Of a stretch of 64,000 nucleotides of DNA, positions 1 through 8,820 are shown piece after piece. Where the stretch lies: the NCBI RefSeq assembly GCF_018070045.1, contig NZ_JAGPYK010000003.1, positions 186,001 through 250,000 of the forward strand. The letters are read 5' to 3'. The notes under the pieces were generated by a model. That model saw only the letters and a list, made by a program, of their open reading frames with translations. It was not told the DNA's origin and searched no databases. How positions within the stretch are numbered: position 1 is the first letter of the stretch; each line of letters opens with the position of its first letter. This DNA comes from Micromonospora sp. U21. Lineage in GTDB: Bacteria > Actinomycetota > Actinomycetes > Mycobacteriales > Micromonosporaceae. Made by a program: the position numbers and the translations under genes.

Positions 1-1
1 C

Positions 2-685
2 TACGGCGACAGCGACAAGCCCGTCGACGTCGACGGCAGCGGGTACGCCAAACGCACCATGGCCGCCGACATCGTGGCGCTGGCCCGGGCGCTCGGCCAC
101 GAGCGCTTCGCGCTGGCCGGGCACGACCGGGGCGCCCTGGTCGCGTTCCGCGCCGGTCTCGACCATCCGGAGGCGATCAGCCAGCTCGCCCTGCTCGACG
201 TGCTGCCCACCCTGGACATGTGGGACGTGCTGCACGGCGCCACCGCGGCGGTCGCCTTCCACCTGTACCTGATGGCGCAGCCACCCGGCCTGCCCGAGGA
301 GCTGATCGGCGGCAGCCCGGACGCCTTCTTCGGCCACTTCCTGGACGCCTGGACCCGCGATCCGGAGGCCCTGCCGGTGGACGTGCGGGCCGCGTACCTG
401 AGCGCCTCCCGGGCCGCGGTCACCTCGATCGTCGCGGACTACCGGGCGTCCGCCGGGATCGACGTCGCCCACGACACCATCGACCGGGCGGCCGGCGACC
501 ATCTGCGGATGCCGGTGACGGTGATGCAGCAGGACTGGGGCGCGGCGCTCGGCTACGACGCGGCCGGGCTGTGGCGGGCCTGGTCGCCGGACCTGTCGCA
601 CCAGACGGTCACCTGCGGGCACTTCATGGCCGAGGAGGCGCCTGCGGAGGTGGTCCGGGCGCTGCGCGCCCTGCTCGCACGGTAG
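2..685 (+). CDS. Alpha/beta hydrolase, haloacetate dehalogenase-like (5' end outside window)
   Basis: The frame is open from base 2 and ends at TAG 683-685, so the N-terminus lies upstream of the window. The visible start reads YGDSDKP followed about 30 residues later by the nucleophile elbow GHDRGA, which is the Asp-type elbow of the haloacetate/fluoroacetate dehalogenase and epoxide hydrolase group of alpha/beta hydrolases. A conserved C-terminal His (CGHFMAEEAP) completes the likely triad. These enzymes are cytosolic and hydrolyse a carbon-halogen or ester bond through a covalent aspartyl intermediate. The true substrate cannot be told from sequence. A Met at 59 is internal: the frame upstream of it is clearly homologous. 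Confidence 0.8.
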   Translation, partial: YGDSDKPVDVDGSGYAKRTMAADIVALARALGHERFALAGHDRGALVAFRAGLDHPEAISQLALLDVLPTLDMWDVLHGATAAVAFHLYLMAQPPGLPEELIGGSPDAFFGHFLDAWTRDPEALPVDVRAAYLSASRAAVTSIVADYRASAGIDVAHDTIDRAAGDHLRMPVTVMQQDWGAALGYDAAGLWRAWSPDLSHQTVTCGHFMAEEAPAEVVRALRALLAR

Positions 686-1065
686 CGACGGGCCGACCGC
701 ATGCCATGTCACGAGTCGTAAGATATCCGACACTTACTGTCACTCGCTGGCGTGGCTCGGTCGGCCCGGGGGGTGTACTCCCGGCCCACACCGCGCCAGC
801 CGGACCAACAGCCATCAAAAAGGGCCCTGACCTGCGAATATGTGACGTTGCACAAAGTGGACGCCAGCGGTTCATCGGTGCTACACAGGCAGATATCGGC
901 CAGCCAACGACGGCGAGTCGCTCACCTCCTCGACCATCGACCGTCCACACGCACCGTCACCACCGTCGGGCTTCGCCGCACGGACCGCAGCGCGGTCACC
1001 ACCCACCCGCACGGCAACCCAACGGCCGCTGGCGGGTGACGACGGTCCCCGACCAAGGAGTCGCC
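686..1065. other. Intergenic region, no gene recognised
   Basis: This 380-base gap holds no frame with convincing codon bias. It contains an AT-richer patch around 815-860 and a good ribosome binding site (AAGGAG, 1055-1060) for the gene starting at 1066. I see no tRNA, repeat or clear terminator in it. Confidence 0.5.
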
Positions 1066-1515
1066 GTGGGATACCTGCGTATCCGGTCCCGGCACCAGCC
1101 ATTCGAGGTGGCCGCCCTGGCCATGGCTCCCATCTGCGGTGTTCTGCTGCTCCTGCTCGGCGGCCGGCCGACCTCCGTCCGGACGGCCATGCCGGTGCCG
1201 ATCCAGATCGGTTGGGAGATCGGTCTGGTCCTGGTCGGCGTGGGAGGCCTGCTGGGCATCCTGTGGCCCGGTCGGCTCGCCACCGGGCTCGGCATCGAGC
1301 TCGCCTCGGTGGTGTTGTTCGGCACCATCAGCGGCATGTACACGATGGCGCTGGTGGTCGTGTCGGGCCGGCAGGCCATCGCCGCGGCGTCGTTCATCGC
1401 CGCGCTCACGGTCGGTTCGCTGTGGCGGGCCGCTCAGATCGCCATCGACCTGCGCCGGCTGGCCCAGGCCAGCCAGTGCCTGACTGTCGAAACGGCGGAA
1501 GGCGGTGGCACGTGA
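1066..1515 (+). CDS. Small integral membrane protein, phage-style (149 aa)
   Basis: Not recognised as a named family. The GTG start at 1066 was chosen because AAGGAG lies 5 nt upstream and the frame upstream is not protein-like. The protein has about four hydrophobic segments (roughly residues 14-28, 45-65, 68-100 and 103-122) and a short polar tail. It overlaps the next gene by 4 nt (GTGA at 1512-1515), so the two are translationally coupled. A small polytopic protein followed by a one-TM coiled-coil protein resembles gene pairs I associate with actinobacterial prophage tail or lysis regions, but no other phage gene is visible, so this is inference only. Confidence 0.6.
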   Translation: MGYLRIRSRHQPFEVAALAMAPICGVLLLLLGGRPTSVRTAMPVPIQIGWEIGLVLVGVGGLLGILWPGRLATGLGIELASVVLFGTISGMYTMALVVVSGRQAIAAASFIAALTVGSLWRAAQIAIDLRRLAQASQCLTVETAEGGGT

Positions 1516-1907
1516 TCTCCACACCGGCGCCCGACGCACCCCCGTGGCTGCAGGTGGCGCTCAGCGTGTTCGGCATCCTCGGCGGCAGCACCGGGCTGGT
1601 CGCCATCGCCACGGTCGTGGTGCAGCGGGGCAAGTTCAAGGCCGACGCTGCCGACACCCTCACCGAGGCCGCCCTCACCCTGGTGCAACCACTACAGACC
1701 CGGATCACCGAGCTGGAGGAGGAAGCGCTGAGCGCGCGGTCGGAGCTGGGGGTGCTACGCGAGCAGGTCAACCAGTTGCAGTTCGTGGTGCGGGTGCTCA
1801 CCCGGACGCTGGACCGGTGGCGTGCCGCGATCCGCTCCCCCGACGCCACCCTGCGCAAGGTCCGGACGGTGGTCTCGGAGTCCGAACGGCTGCCGGAGGA
1901 CCCGTGA
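1512..1907 (+). CDS. Membrane-anchored coiled-coil protein (131 aa)
   Basis: Starts at GTG 1512 inside the stop codon of the preceding gene. One transmembrane segment lies near residues 10-32 (LQVALSVFGILGGSTG), followed by a heptad-like stretch at about 52-90 (ITELEEEALSARSELGVLRE) predicted to form a coiled coil, then a basic tail. No enzyme motif is visible. The design (short anchor plus coiled coil) would suit a scaffold or partner of the polytopic protein encoded just upstream. Function unknown. Confidence 0.6.
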   Translation: MISTPAPDAPPWLQVALSVFGILGGSTGLVAIATVVVQRGKFKADAADTLTEAALTLVQPLQTRITELEEEALSARSELGVLREQVNQLQFVVRVLTRTLDRWRAAIRSPDATLRKVRTVVSESERLPEDP

Positions 1908-1945
1908 GGATCGGCGTCCAACCGCCCGGATCCATCGACGATCGC

Positions 1946-4123
1946 TCAGGCACGGCCCTGGTCGCGTAGTCGACCGGCGAGTTCGCGCACCGCCGCCCGG
2001 AACTCGGGGTCGGACTCGCCCGGTTGGTGCCCCCGCAGCGGCGGCGGCCAGCGCTCCCCTGACCGCGCCAGCAGATTCCGCGGATCCCGCAGCCGCCGGT
2101 CGACCCGCCCGGTGGGGTCGGCGGCGTCCGGCGGCGGATCGCCGGGCCGGTGCGCGGCGAAGATCCAGCCACCGACCGGGTCGGTGTCCCGCCACAGGTT
2201 CAGCCACCGCCACCCGACCCGCTCCCCCACCTGGCGCAACACCTCCTCGCTCAGGTAGGCCGGGAACAGCCGGGCGTACAGGCGGTCCAGCGGGGACCCG
2301 TAGGTGAGCAGCGCGACCCGCTGACGCACCTGCGTGGGCAGCCGCAGCACCGCGAGAGCCAGCAGCGCCGAACCATGGCTGTGCCCGCAGAGCACCACCC
2401 CGGCGTGCCGCTGCGCCAGCTGGGTGATCCGGTCGGCCAGCTCGGGCACCGCGCGGTCGGCGTAGCTCGCGGGTGCGAACGGGTGGGCGGCCCGGGGCCA
2501 GAACGTGCCAAGGTCCCACAGCACTCCGACGTACCGGCGGAACCACGACGTCCGGTAGGCGAACAGCCCGCTCAGGAGCAGGACGAGCAGCAGGGCGGCG
2601 ACGAGGGAACTGCCCACAGCGAGGCCGACCCAGACGAACCCGGCTGGCAACCCGAGGAGTTGCCGTCCCAGCCGGTCCGGCTCGAGCCGGAACTGTCCCA
2701 GCACGCTCGTGGTGAGACCGATGACCGCCAGCGCCGCGTAGGTCGCGGCGAGCAGTCCCAGCCATTCGGTGAAGCGGGCCCGGGCAACCATTCTCGTCAC
2801 CCTCCGCAGATACTCGGAGGCTCCCGGCGGAGCCGTCGGGAAATCCCGGGCGGTGATCGCCGAAGCGGCACGCCTCCGGCGGCCGCGCGAGAGCAGCGTC
2901 ATCGCACCGCACAGCACCGCCGCCGTCGCGACGTGCAGCATGAAGGCCAGGATGGTCCAGTTGTACGCCCGCGGCTGGCCGGCGGCGCCGCCAAGCAGGT
3001 TCCCGGCCCAGTAGACCAGGGCAGCGGAGAACGCTCCCGCCAGACCGACCGCGATGGCCGCGATGACGGCCGCGCCGAGCCCGTGCCGCGGTGCGCCACG
3101 GGGGACCGCCCGACGGTGGTCCCACAGCACCAGCCCGCCCAGCGCCACGAGCAGCGACATCTGGGCGAGCGACGCCCAGCCGACGATCCGCTCGAACCCC
3201 GGCAGCCCGACCGACGACGGCCAGCCGCGCGGGTCCAGGGCCACCGTGGCGAGGGTTGCCACGCTCAGTCCGTAGGCCACCGCGCGCAGCGTGGCGGCGG
3301 TCCGGCCGGCCGCCCGTGCGGTCGCCGCCCCGTCCAGCAGCCCGGGCACGCCGACCAGGGCGACGCAGGCGAGCAGCACCGCCCCGGCGAGCGCGAGCAG
3401 CATGGTCGTCGCGGTCGTCCGGCCGCCAGCCGACCGGGCGCCGAGCAGTACCAGGTCGAGCACGGTGAGCGCGGCGGCGACGTGGGTCGCTCGCAGCCGT
3501 CCGACCATCGGCTCCACCGCCCAGAGCGGATTCCCGACGGGACGGCGCCGACGAGTGCCGAGCAGCCGGAGGAATCCGACGGCGGCAACCGGCAGGAGGG
3601 CGAGCACCGCGAGTCGCTGCCCGGTCGACCAGCCGTCGAGCCCGGCGAGCACGCCGCGCGCGGCCGGGCAGTGGGCCGCGCCGAGACAGCGCCAGGCGAG
3701 CAGGTCGAGCGCGACACCGGCGATCGACAGCACGTACACCAGGGTGAGGTCGAGCGCGAGGAGCCGGCACAGGACGGTGACACCGGGGCCGGTCCGCCGA
3801 CCCGCCGGCCGCATCCAGACCGCCAGGTTGCTGAGCATGAACGGCAGCAGGAAGACCAGGGAGAGCGTTCGGGCCACGGTGCCCGAGGGCAGGTCGCCCC
3901 ACCGGTACGCCTCCAGCGTGATGCCGTCCGAGTCGGTGTCGTCGGGCTGCTGGGGCGTGGGACGATGGAACCCGCCGCTGCGGTCACCTGCCACCTGCCG
4001 TACCTGTGCCCGGTCGAGCAGCCTCTCCGGCCCCGCCCCGGACACGCCATGCACCCGCAACTCCACGACGTCGTCGTGCCGCCCCGGCCCGTCGCGGTGA
4101 CGCGGTGACCCCCCACTACCCAC
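1946..4123 (-). CDS. Large membrane protein with GHSHGS lipase-type motif
   Basis: About 725 residues. The N-terminus contains VELRVHGVSG, a segment typical of alpha/beta-hydrolase-like membrane proteins of actinobacteria. Some 8-10 hydrophobic segments follow, in two groups. Near residue 580 sits CGHSHGSALLALAV, a textbook nucleophile elbow (GxSxG) after a beta strand, with downstream TYGSPLDRLY typical of lipase cores. So the protein looks like a membrane-embedded serine hydrolase, but substrate and topology are unknown. The start is uncertain: GTG 4123 overlaps the LtrA stop by 8 nt and suggests coupling; TTG 4138 and GTG 4066 are alternatives. It is the second gene of a two-gene unit with LtrA. 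Confidence 0.7.
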   Translation of the reverse strand: MGSGGSPRHRDGPGRHDDVVELRVHGVSGAGPERLLDRAQVRQVAGDRSGGFHRPTPQQPDDTDSDGITLEAYRWGDLPSGTVARTLSLVFLLPFMLSNLAVWMRPAGRRTGPGVTVLCRLLALDLTLVYVLSIAGVALDLLAWRCLGAAHCPAARGVLAGLDGWSTGQRLAVLALLPVAAVGFLRLLGTRRRRPVGNPLWAVEPMVGRLRATHVAAALTVLDLVLLGARSAGGRTTATTMLLALAGAVLLACVALVGVPGLLDGAATARAAGRTAATLRAVAYGLSVATLATVALDPRGWPSSVGLPGFERIVGWASLAQMSLLVALGGLVLWDHRRAVPRGAPRHGLGAAVIAAIAVGLAGAFSAALVYWAGNLLGGAAGQPRAYNWTILAFMLHVATAAVLCGAMTLLSRGRRRRAASAITARDFPTAPPGASEYLRRVTRMVARARFTEWLGLLAATYAALAVIGLTTSVLGQFRLEPDRLGRQLLGLPAGFVWVGLAVGSSLVAALLLVLLLSGLFAYRTSWFRRYVGVLWDLGTFWPRAAHPFAPASYADRAVPELADRITQLAQRHAGVVLCGHSHGSALLALAVLRLPTQVRQRVALLTYGSPLDRLYARLFPAYLSEEVLRQVGERVGWRWLNLWRDTDPVGGWIFAAHRPGDPPPDAADPTGRVDRRLRDPRNLLARSGERWPPPLRGHQPGESDPEFRAAVRELAGRLRDQGRA

Positions 4124-5318
4124 GCCGCCACCGGCCAACCGCCCCGCCCGGACCCGCCAGCCGGCGCCGCTGACCCCGGCCGAGCAGCACGTCGGCCGCG
4201 ATCATCAGGATGAGGAGACCAAGGATGATCGCGCCAGCGCCGAGCAGCGGCAGCTGCGCACTCGCGAAGCCACCCAGGACGATCATCAGCAGCCCGATCA
4301 GCCGGGGCCGGGAGAGGCTGCCGTCGACCACCACCGAGAGCAGGAGCCGGCCGATCAGGAACAGCACCGGGCCGGCGACGGACACGGTCAACCCAGCCGG
4401 GTCGGACGACCCGGGGTCTTCGATCGCCAGCTCCATTCCGACCGAGGTGGCCAGGACCCCGGCGATCATGACGAGGTGCAGGTACCCGGCGAGCAGCGCC
4501 AGCCGGCTACCGGGCGGACCGGCCGCGTCGATGGCGGTGCCCAGCCGCCCGCCGGCAGGGCTCAGGTAGAGCCGGGCGAGGGCCACCGCGGTCAGGAACG
4601 CCACGGCGAACGCCACGGTGCGCTCCCTATCGAAGCCGGAGTCGCTGTAGGTGATGCCGGACATCAGGATCAGCTCACCCAGCGCGATGATGAAGATCTG
4701 CTGGTAACGCTCGGAGAGATGTTCCCCGTTCACCTGAAGGTCCGGCCACGAGCTACGGCCCAGCCGCGGCGTCGGCCAGCCCAGCCGCGCCAGGGCGTAC
4801 TCCAGGATCAGGGCGAGCGCCCAGAGCGCCTCCCGGGCCGGGGCGACGGCCGCCCCGACGACCCAGAGCACGCCGGAGACGGCGAACCAGATCGCCACCC
4901 GCGCGGTACGCACTTGTAGCGGGTGACCCCGCAGGGCGGGGATGAGCAGGAAGGCGCGGCCCAGGTGGATGGCCACGTACGCGATGGCGAACACCATGGC
5001 GTGCCGGTCGAATGCCGTGGGCACGGCGGCGGCCATCAGCAGGCCGCCGAACATCACCCAGAGCAGCAGGACGACGATCAACGGGGTACGCGGGTCGAAC
5101 CAGTCCGCCGACCAGGCCGTCACGAACCACACCCACCAGATGGCTGCCAACAGCAGGAGCACCTGGAAGCCGCCGTGGAGGGTGAGGTCGCTGAGCAGCG
5201 CCCGGGACAGACGGGTCAGCGCGAAGATGATGGCCAGGTCGAAGAAGAGTTCCAGGAACGACGCCCGGCGGGGGTCCTCCCGCCGTTGCAGCAGCCGCCC
5301 CGGAAGCCCGTTCGCCAT
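4116..5318 (-). CDS. ltrA: Low temperature requirement protein A family membrane protein
   Basis: A 400-residue polytopic membrane protein of the LtrA family. The family start motif is clear (SFLELFFDLAIIFALTRLS, residues ~20-38), followed by about ten further hydrophobic segments, the conserved GEHLSERYQQIFIIALGE loop and a long hydrophobic C-terminal half. LtrA was named from a Listeria cold-growth mutant; its biochemical role is not established. Two in-frame ATGs exist six bases apart. The second (5318) is preferred because GGGGAAGG lies 6 nt upstream of it, but directly abuts the first (5324). It is probably co-transcribed with the hydrolase-like membrane protein downstream. Confidence 0.87.
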   Translation of the reverse strand: MANGLPGRLLQRREDPRRASFLELFFDLAIIFALTRLSRALLSDLTLHGGFQVLLLLAAIWWVWFVTAWSADWFDPRTPLIVVLLLWVMFGGLLMAAAVPTAFDRHAMVFAIAYVAIHLGRAFLLIPALRGHPLQVRTARVAIWFAVSGVLWVVGAAVAPAREALWALALILEYALARLGWPTPRLGRSSWPDLQVNGEHLSERYQQIFIIALGELILMSGITYSDSGFDRERTVAFAVAFLTAVALARLYLSPAGGRLGTAIDAAGPPGSRLALLAGYLHLVMIAGVLATSVGMELAIEDPGSSDPAGLTVSVAGPVLFLIGRLLLSVVVDGSLSRPRLIGLLMIVLGGFASAQLPLLGAGAIILGLLILMIAADVLLGRGQRRRLAGPGGAVGRWRRG

Positions 5319-5465
5319 CGCCATCCTTCCCCGGCCCCCGGTGTCGCCGCCTCCAGTCGTACCATCCGCAGGGCCGGGTCCGGGTCGGTTCCCCCGCGCC
5401 CGCAGCTCGTCCCGCTGGTGACGCAGTACCCGTGACCGGGCGACGCCGCCTCCGGCCGCCGGTGG

Positions 5466-6242
5466 CTATCCGGGTTGGCCGGCGGCCGCCCGCTCGGCGA
5501 CCACCACCGAGATGCCGTCCAGGACGCGTTGCAGGCCGAACTCGAAGGCGTACTCCGGCCCGTACGCGGCGCCGTGCTGCTGGCCCGCCGCGGTGCCGAC
5601 CCGGGCGGCGGTCGGGTAGCTGCCGGCCGTCATGACCCTCTCCAGCCAGGGCGCGTGCGACTGCCACCACTGGCCGTCGGTCATGCCGGTCTCCCGCTCC
5701 AGGTCGACCACCTCGGACGCGGCACGCGCGGCACTCTTCACGTGCCCGAGGACGAGGGTGAGAACGGCGTCCATCTCCACGTCGGTGAGCCCGATGTCGG
5801 CGACCGCGTTCAGCTCGTGGTCGTACTTGCCCACCAGGTGGGGGCCGAGCACGGGTCGGGTCGTCTCGGCTCGCAGCATCCAGGGGTGGCGCTGGTAGAG
5901 GGCGAGATTGTCCCGGGCGATCCGCTCCAGTCGGGCCCGCCAGTTGCCGGCGACGGCGGCACGGGGCATCTCGCCGTACACGGTGTCGATCATGACGTCG
6001 ACGAGTTCGGCCTTGCCCGGCACGTAGGTGTAGACCGACATGGTGCCGACGCCCAGCGCCTCAGCGACCCGGCGCATGGTCAGCGCGTCGAGGCCCTCGG
6101 CGTCCGCGATGGCGATGGCGGCCCGGACGATCCGGTCGACGCTGAGCCCCGGCCCGGCGGTGCGGCTGGTCGGCTCCCGGGTGCGCCACAGGATTGCCAG
6201 GCTGCGGGCCGGGTCCGCGGTCGCCTTGCGCTCACTCGCCAT
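5466..6242 (-). CDS. TetR family transcriptional regulator (TetR_C_1 type)
   Basis: 258 residues. After a 32-residue lead, the helix-turn-helix region reads IVRAAIAIADAEGLDALTMR then RRVAEALGVGTMSVYTYVPG, the TetR-class DNA-binding fold, and the long C-terminal ligand domain has the conserved RHPWML segment of TetR_C_1 members. Such proteins repress adjacent efflux or enzyme genes until a ligand binds. The SDR-MFS pair ends 61 nt upstream on the same strand, so the exporter is the obvious candidate target, but no operator is obvious. A -10-like TAGGAT (6252-6257, minus strand) lies 9 nt before the ATG. Confidence 0.88.
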   Translation of the reverse strand: MASERKATADPARSLAILWRTREPTSRTAGPGLSVDRIVRAAIAIADAEGLDALTMRRVAEALGVGTMSVYTYVPGKAELVDVMIDTVYGEMPRAAVAGNWRARLERIARDNLALYQRHPWMLRAETTRPVLGPHLVGKYDHELNAVADIGLTDVEMDAVLTLVLGHVKSAARAASEVVDLERETGMTDGQWWQSHAPWLERVMTAGSYPTAARVGTAAGQQHGAAYGPEYAFEFGLQRVLDGISVVVAERAAAGQPG

Positions 6243-6303
6243 GGTGCGGCCATCCTAGCAATCGGCCGTACGCCGTACGCCGCGTGCCGGCCCGCTGCCG
6301 ACG

Positions 6304-7935
6304 TCAGAGCGCTTCCCGGTCGTCGGTCAGCGTCGGACCGGCGGCCGCCGGCACCAGGTGCCGCACCTCCGGTTCGCCGTCGGTCAACTCCCGGGCCCGC
6401 TCCTCGGCCTGACGGTCCTCGCTCGTCAACCGGCCGCCGTGCTGGCGCAGGTGCTCGTCCCAGGACGGCACCAGGTACACCTCGACGAACCGGTCCGTGG
6501 TCTCGGCCGGCCGGAACAGCCCCCAGCGCATCGCGCCGGTCCGCTGGCGGGCCCCGCGCACCAGGTCCATGGCCGCGAGGAACGCTTGTGTCCGCTCGGG
6601 CCGGACGGTGTACTGCACGGTCACCAGCACCGGCCCCACCCGGGGGTCCGGCTCGTGCGCCAGGTGCAGCTGCGGCCAGTAGGCGGCCGGGTCCCGGTTC
6701 ACCGTACGCAGGTCCGGCAGCGGCCAGATCCGACTGGTCACGGTGCCGACCAGCATCAACGCCGCCGCAGCGAGATAGGCGATCACCAGCCCGGCCAGGT
6801 CGGCCACCAGACCCCAGACGAACGCGCCCACCGCCTGCCCGCCGGCGAAGAAGACCTGGTAGACGGCCAGCCCTCGGGCTCGCACCCAGCTCGGTAGGAA
6901 GACCTGCATCTCGGCGTTGACGTTGGCCAGCACCGTCACCCAGGCCAACCCGGCGGGCAGCAGTGCGATGAGCACCAGCGGCACCGCCCGCACCGTGCCG
7001 ACCACCGTCAACGCGGCGGTGAACAGCACCCCGGCGATGAACAGGAGCTGGTTGGCCGACAGCCGGGTCCGGATCACGGCCAGCAGCAGGCCACCGGCGA
7101 CAGCCCCCACCCCGAGGGCTGCCAGCAGCAGACCGTACCCGCCGGAGCCCAGCCCGAGCCGCCGGTCGGCCACCAGCGGCAGCAGCGCCCACAGGGCGCT
7201 GGCCGGGATCACGAAGACCAGCGCACGGCGCAACAACCGGCGGACGGTCGGCGAGTGCCGCACGTAGCGGCTGCCGGCCCGCAGCGCCGCAGTGAACCGC
7301 TCGGGCACCTCGACCGCGCGGGCGTTGCCCGGTTTCCAGCGCGCCAACGCATACGTGAAGATCAGGAACGCGACGGCGTTGAGCGCGAAGACCGGGGCGA
7401 CACCGGTCCGGGCGATCAACACGCCGGCCACCGCCGGCCCGACCGCCCGCGCCATGTTCACGCTGATCGAACCGAGCGCGGATGCCGCCCGGAGCTGGTC
7501 CTGCGGCACCAGCTCCGGGACCACCGCCGCCCAGGCCGGCAGGGTGAGCGCCTGCCCGACCCCGAACGCGAAGGTGAGGGTGAGCAGCAGCGCGGGCGGC
7601 ATCCGGTCGGTGACGGTGAGCAGGGTCAACGCCGCCGCCACCGCCACCAGGAACAGCTGTACGGCGATCAGCAGGTGCCGACGGTCGAAGTTGTCGGCCA
7701 GCACGCCGGCGGGCAGCGCCAGCAGCAGCACGGGCAGCAGGCTGGCGGTCTGGACCAGGGCGACCAGGGTGGAGGCGTTGGAGTGGTGGATCAGCAGCCA
7801 CTGCGCGCCGACCGTCTGCATCCAGGTGCCGATGTTGGCGGCGAGCAGGGCCAGCCACAGGTTGCGATAGACGGCGGTCCGCAGCGGCGCCCACGCCGAA
7901 GCCGGACGCTCGGCGGGTCCGGCTTCCGCCGTCAC
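6304..7935 (-). CDS. MFS transporter (MFS_3, enterobactin-exporter type) with C-terminal ABM-like domain
   Basis: 543 residues. Residues ~1-415 form a 12-helix major facilitator with the group motif LRTAVYRNLWLALLAANIGT at the N-terminus and the loop motif AGVLADNFDRRHLL after helix 2. Residues ~430-520 are soluble and read PVLVTVQYTVRPERTQAFLA ... RTGAMRWGLFRPAETTDRFV, resembling an antibiotic-biosynthesis-monooxygenase (ABM) ferredoxin-like fold. This architecture recurs in MFS_3 transporters and probably faces the cytoplasm. The start GTG 7935 overlaps the SDR stop (GTGA), so the two are coupled; GTG 7938 is an adjacent alternative. Substrate unknown. Confidence 0.85.
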   Translation of the reverse strand: MTAEAGPAERPASAWAPLRTAVYRNLWLALLAANIGTWMQTVGAQWLLIHHSNASTLVALVQTASLLPVLLLALPAGVLADNFDRRHLLIAVQLFLVAVAAALTLLTVTDRMPPALLLTLTFAFGVGQALTLPAWAAVVPELVPQDQLRAASALGSISVNMARAVGPAVAGVLIARTGVAPVFALNAVAFLIFTYALARWKPGNARAVEVPERFTAALRAGSRYVRHSPTVRRLLRRALVFVIPASALWALLPLVADRRLGLGSGGYGLLLAALGVGAVAGGLLLAVIRTRLSANQLLFIAGVLFTAALTVVGTVRAVPLVLIALLPAGLAWVTVLANVNAEMQVFLPSWVRARGLAVYQVFFAGGQAVGAFVWGLVADLAGLVIAYLAAAALMLVGTVTSRIWPLPDLRTVNRDPAAYWPQLHLAHEPDPRVGPVLVTVQYTVRPERTQAFLAAMDLVRGARQRTGAMRWGLFRPAETTDRFVEVYLVPSWDEHLRQHGGRLTSEDRQAEERARELTDGEPEVRHLVPAAAGPTLTDDREAL

Positions 7936-8627
7936 CACCGCCCGTCCGCGCGCAGCACGCGCTCGCCGGAGACGTAGAGATCGTCGGGTTCGAGCAGCAG
8001 CAGCCGGACGACCTCGGGGGCGACCTGCTCGGGCATGGCGTACACCTCGTCCAGGAACTCGGCGCCGACCCGTTCCTGCAGTCGGGTCGGCATCGGTCCG
8101 GGATGCAGCTGCATCACCTTGACCTGGTTGCTGTGCTGGGCCTCGGCCAGCGACTCGACCAGGCTGCTGCCGTAGCTCTTGGTCGCCCGGTACACCGGGA
8201 TGCCGGGCCGGGGGGATGTCACCGCCATCGCGCCGACGTACACCACGTTGCCGTAGCCCTGCCGGTGCAGGTGCTCCAGCGTCTCCCGGAACAGGTACGT
8301 GGTGCCCAGCACGTTGATCTCCACGGCCCGCCGGATGTGCTCCACGGAAAGGTCCGCCAGGTCGCCGCCCGCCCACATCGACGCACAGGCCGCCACCCCG
8401 TCGATGGTGCCGTAGCGCCCCACCACCTTGGCGAACGCGTCGCGAACCTGCTCGTAGGAGGAGACGTCACACACCGCGCCGGCGCAGCCCAGTTCGTCGG
8501 TCACCGCGGCGACCTCAGCCGCCACGTTGCCGAGCACCACGACGTGGTGCTCGTCGACCAGCAGCCGGGCCACCGCGAGGCCGAGCCCGCTGGTAGCGCC
8601 GACCACCACGAAGGTTCTGGCACCCAT
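7932..8627 (-). CDS. Divergent short-chain dehydrogenase/reductase (SDR)
   Basis: 231 residues. The start ATG 8627 follows GGAGAG by 4 nt. The glycine motif is present as GATSGLGLA, and the active-site tyrosine and lysine are kept (YRATK). Two hallmarks are missing: the NNAG motif is replaced by ACASMW, and the catalytic serine usually 13 residues before the tyrosine falls on alanine in VGAMAVTSP. The protein may bind NAD(P) without normal carbonyl reduction. It is coupled to the MFS gene by a 4-nt overlap, which suggests a shared small-molecule substrate. Confidence 0.82.
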   Translation of the reverse strand: MGARTFVVVGATSGLGLAVARLLVDEHHVVVLGNVAAEVAAVTDELGCAGAVCDVSSYEQVRDAFAKVVGRYGTIDGVAACASMWAGGDLADLSVEHIRRAVEINVLGTTYLFRETLEHLHRQGYGNVVYVGAMAVTSPRPGIPVYRATKSYGSSLVESLAEAQHSNQVKVMQLHPGPMPTRLQERVGAEFLDEVYAMPEQVAPEVVRLLLLEPDDLYVSGERVLRADGRW

Positions 8628-8807
8628 GTCTCTCCAGCCGCCGCCAGCACAGGTCACGCGGGTGGCGTGACGGCGCGTTCTTCCCGTTTCCGGCCACACC
8701 ACACCCGTCCCGCCGGGCCTCCGTGCCCGTCTTCGGGCCGGCGACGGTAGGGCTGGGCATACCTCAGGAGTGGATCTGGACGGCTGGGTCGGCCCGGGCG
8801 CGACGAA

Positions 8808-8813
8808 TAGCGT
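8808..8813 (+). promoter_or_regulatory. -10 element TAGCGT, leaderless kinase transcript
   Basis: TAGCGT ends 7 nt before the ATG at 8821 and no ribosome binding site is present, the layout of a leaderless actinobacterial transcript. Confidence 0.5.
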
Positions 8814-8820
8814 CTGCGTC

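Noticed and set aside
815..870. Possible phage attachment site near the small membrane pair
   Set aside because: No tRNA, integrase or matching direct repeat can be found in the window.
2150..4108. A 652-codon plus-strand open frame
   Set aside because: Antisense to the membrane hydrolase gene; composition is Pro/Arg/Gln-rich without domains, a usual shadow in very high-GC DNA.
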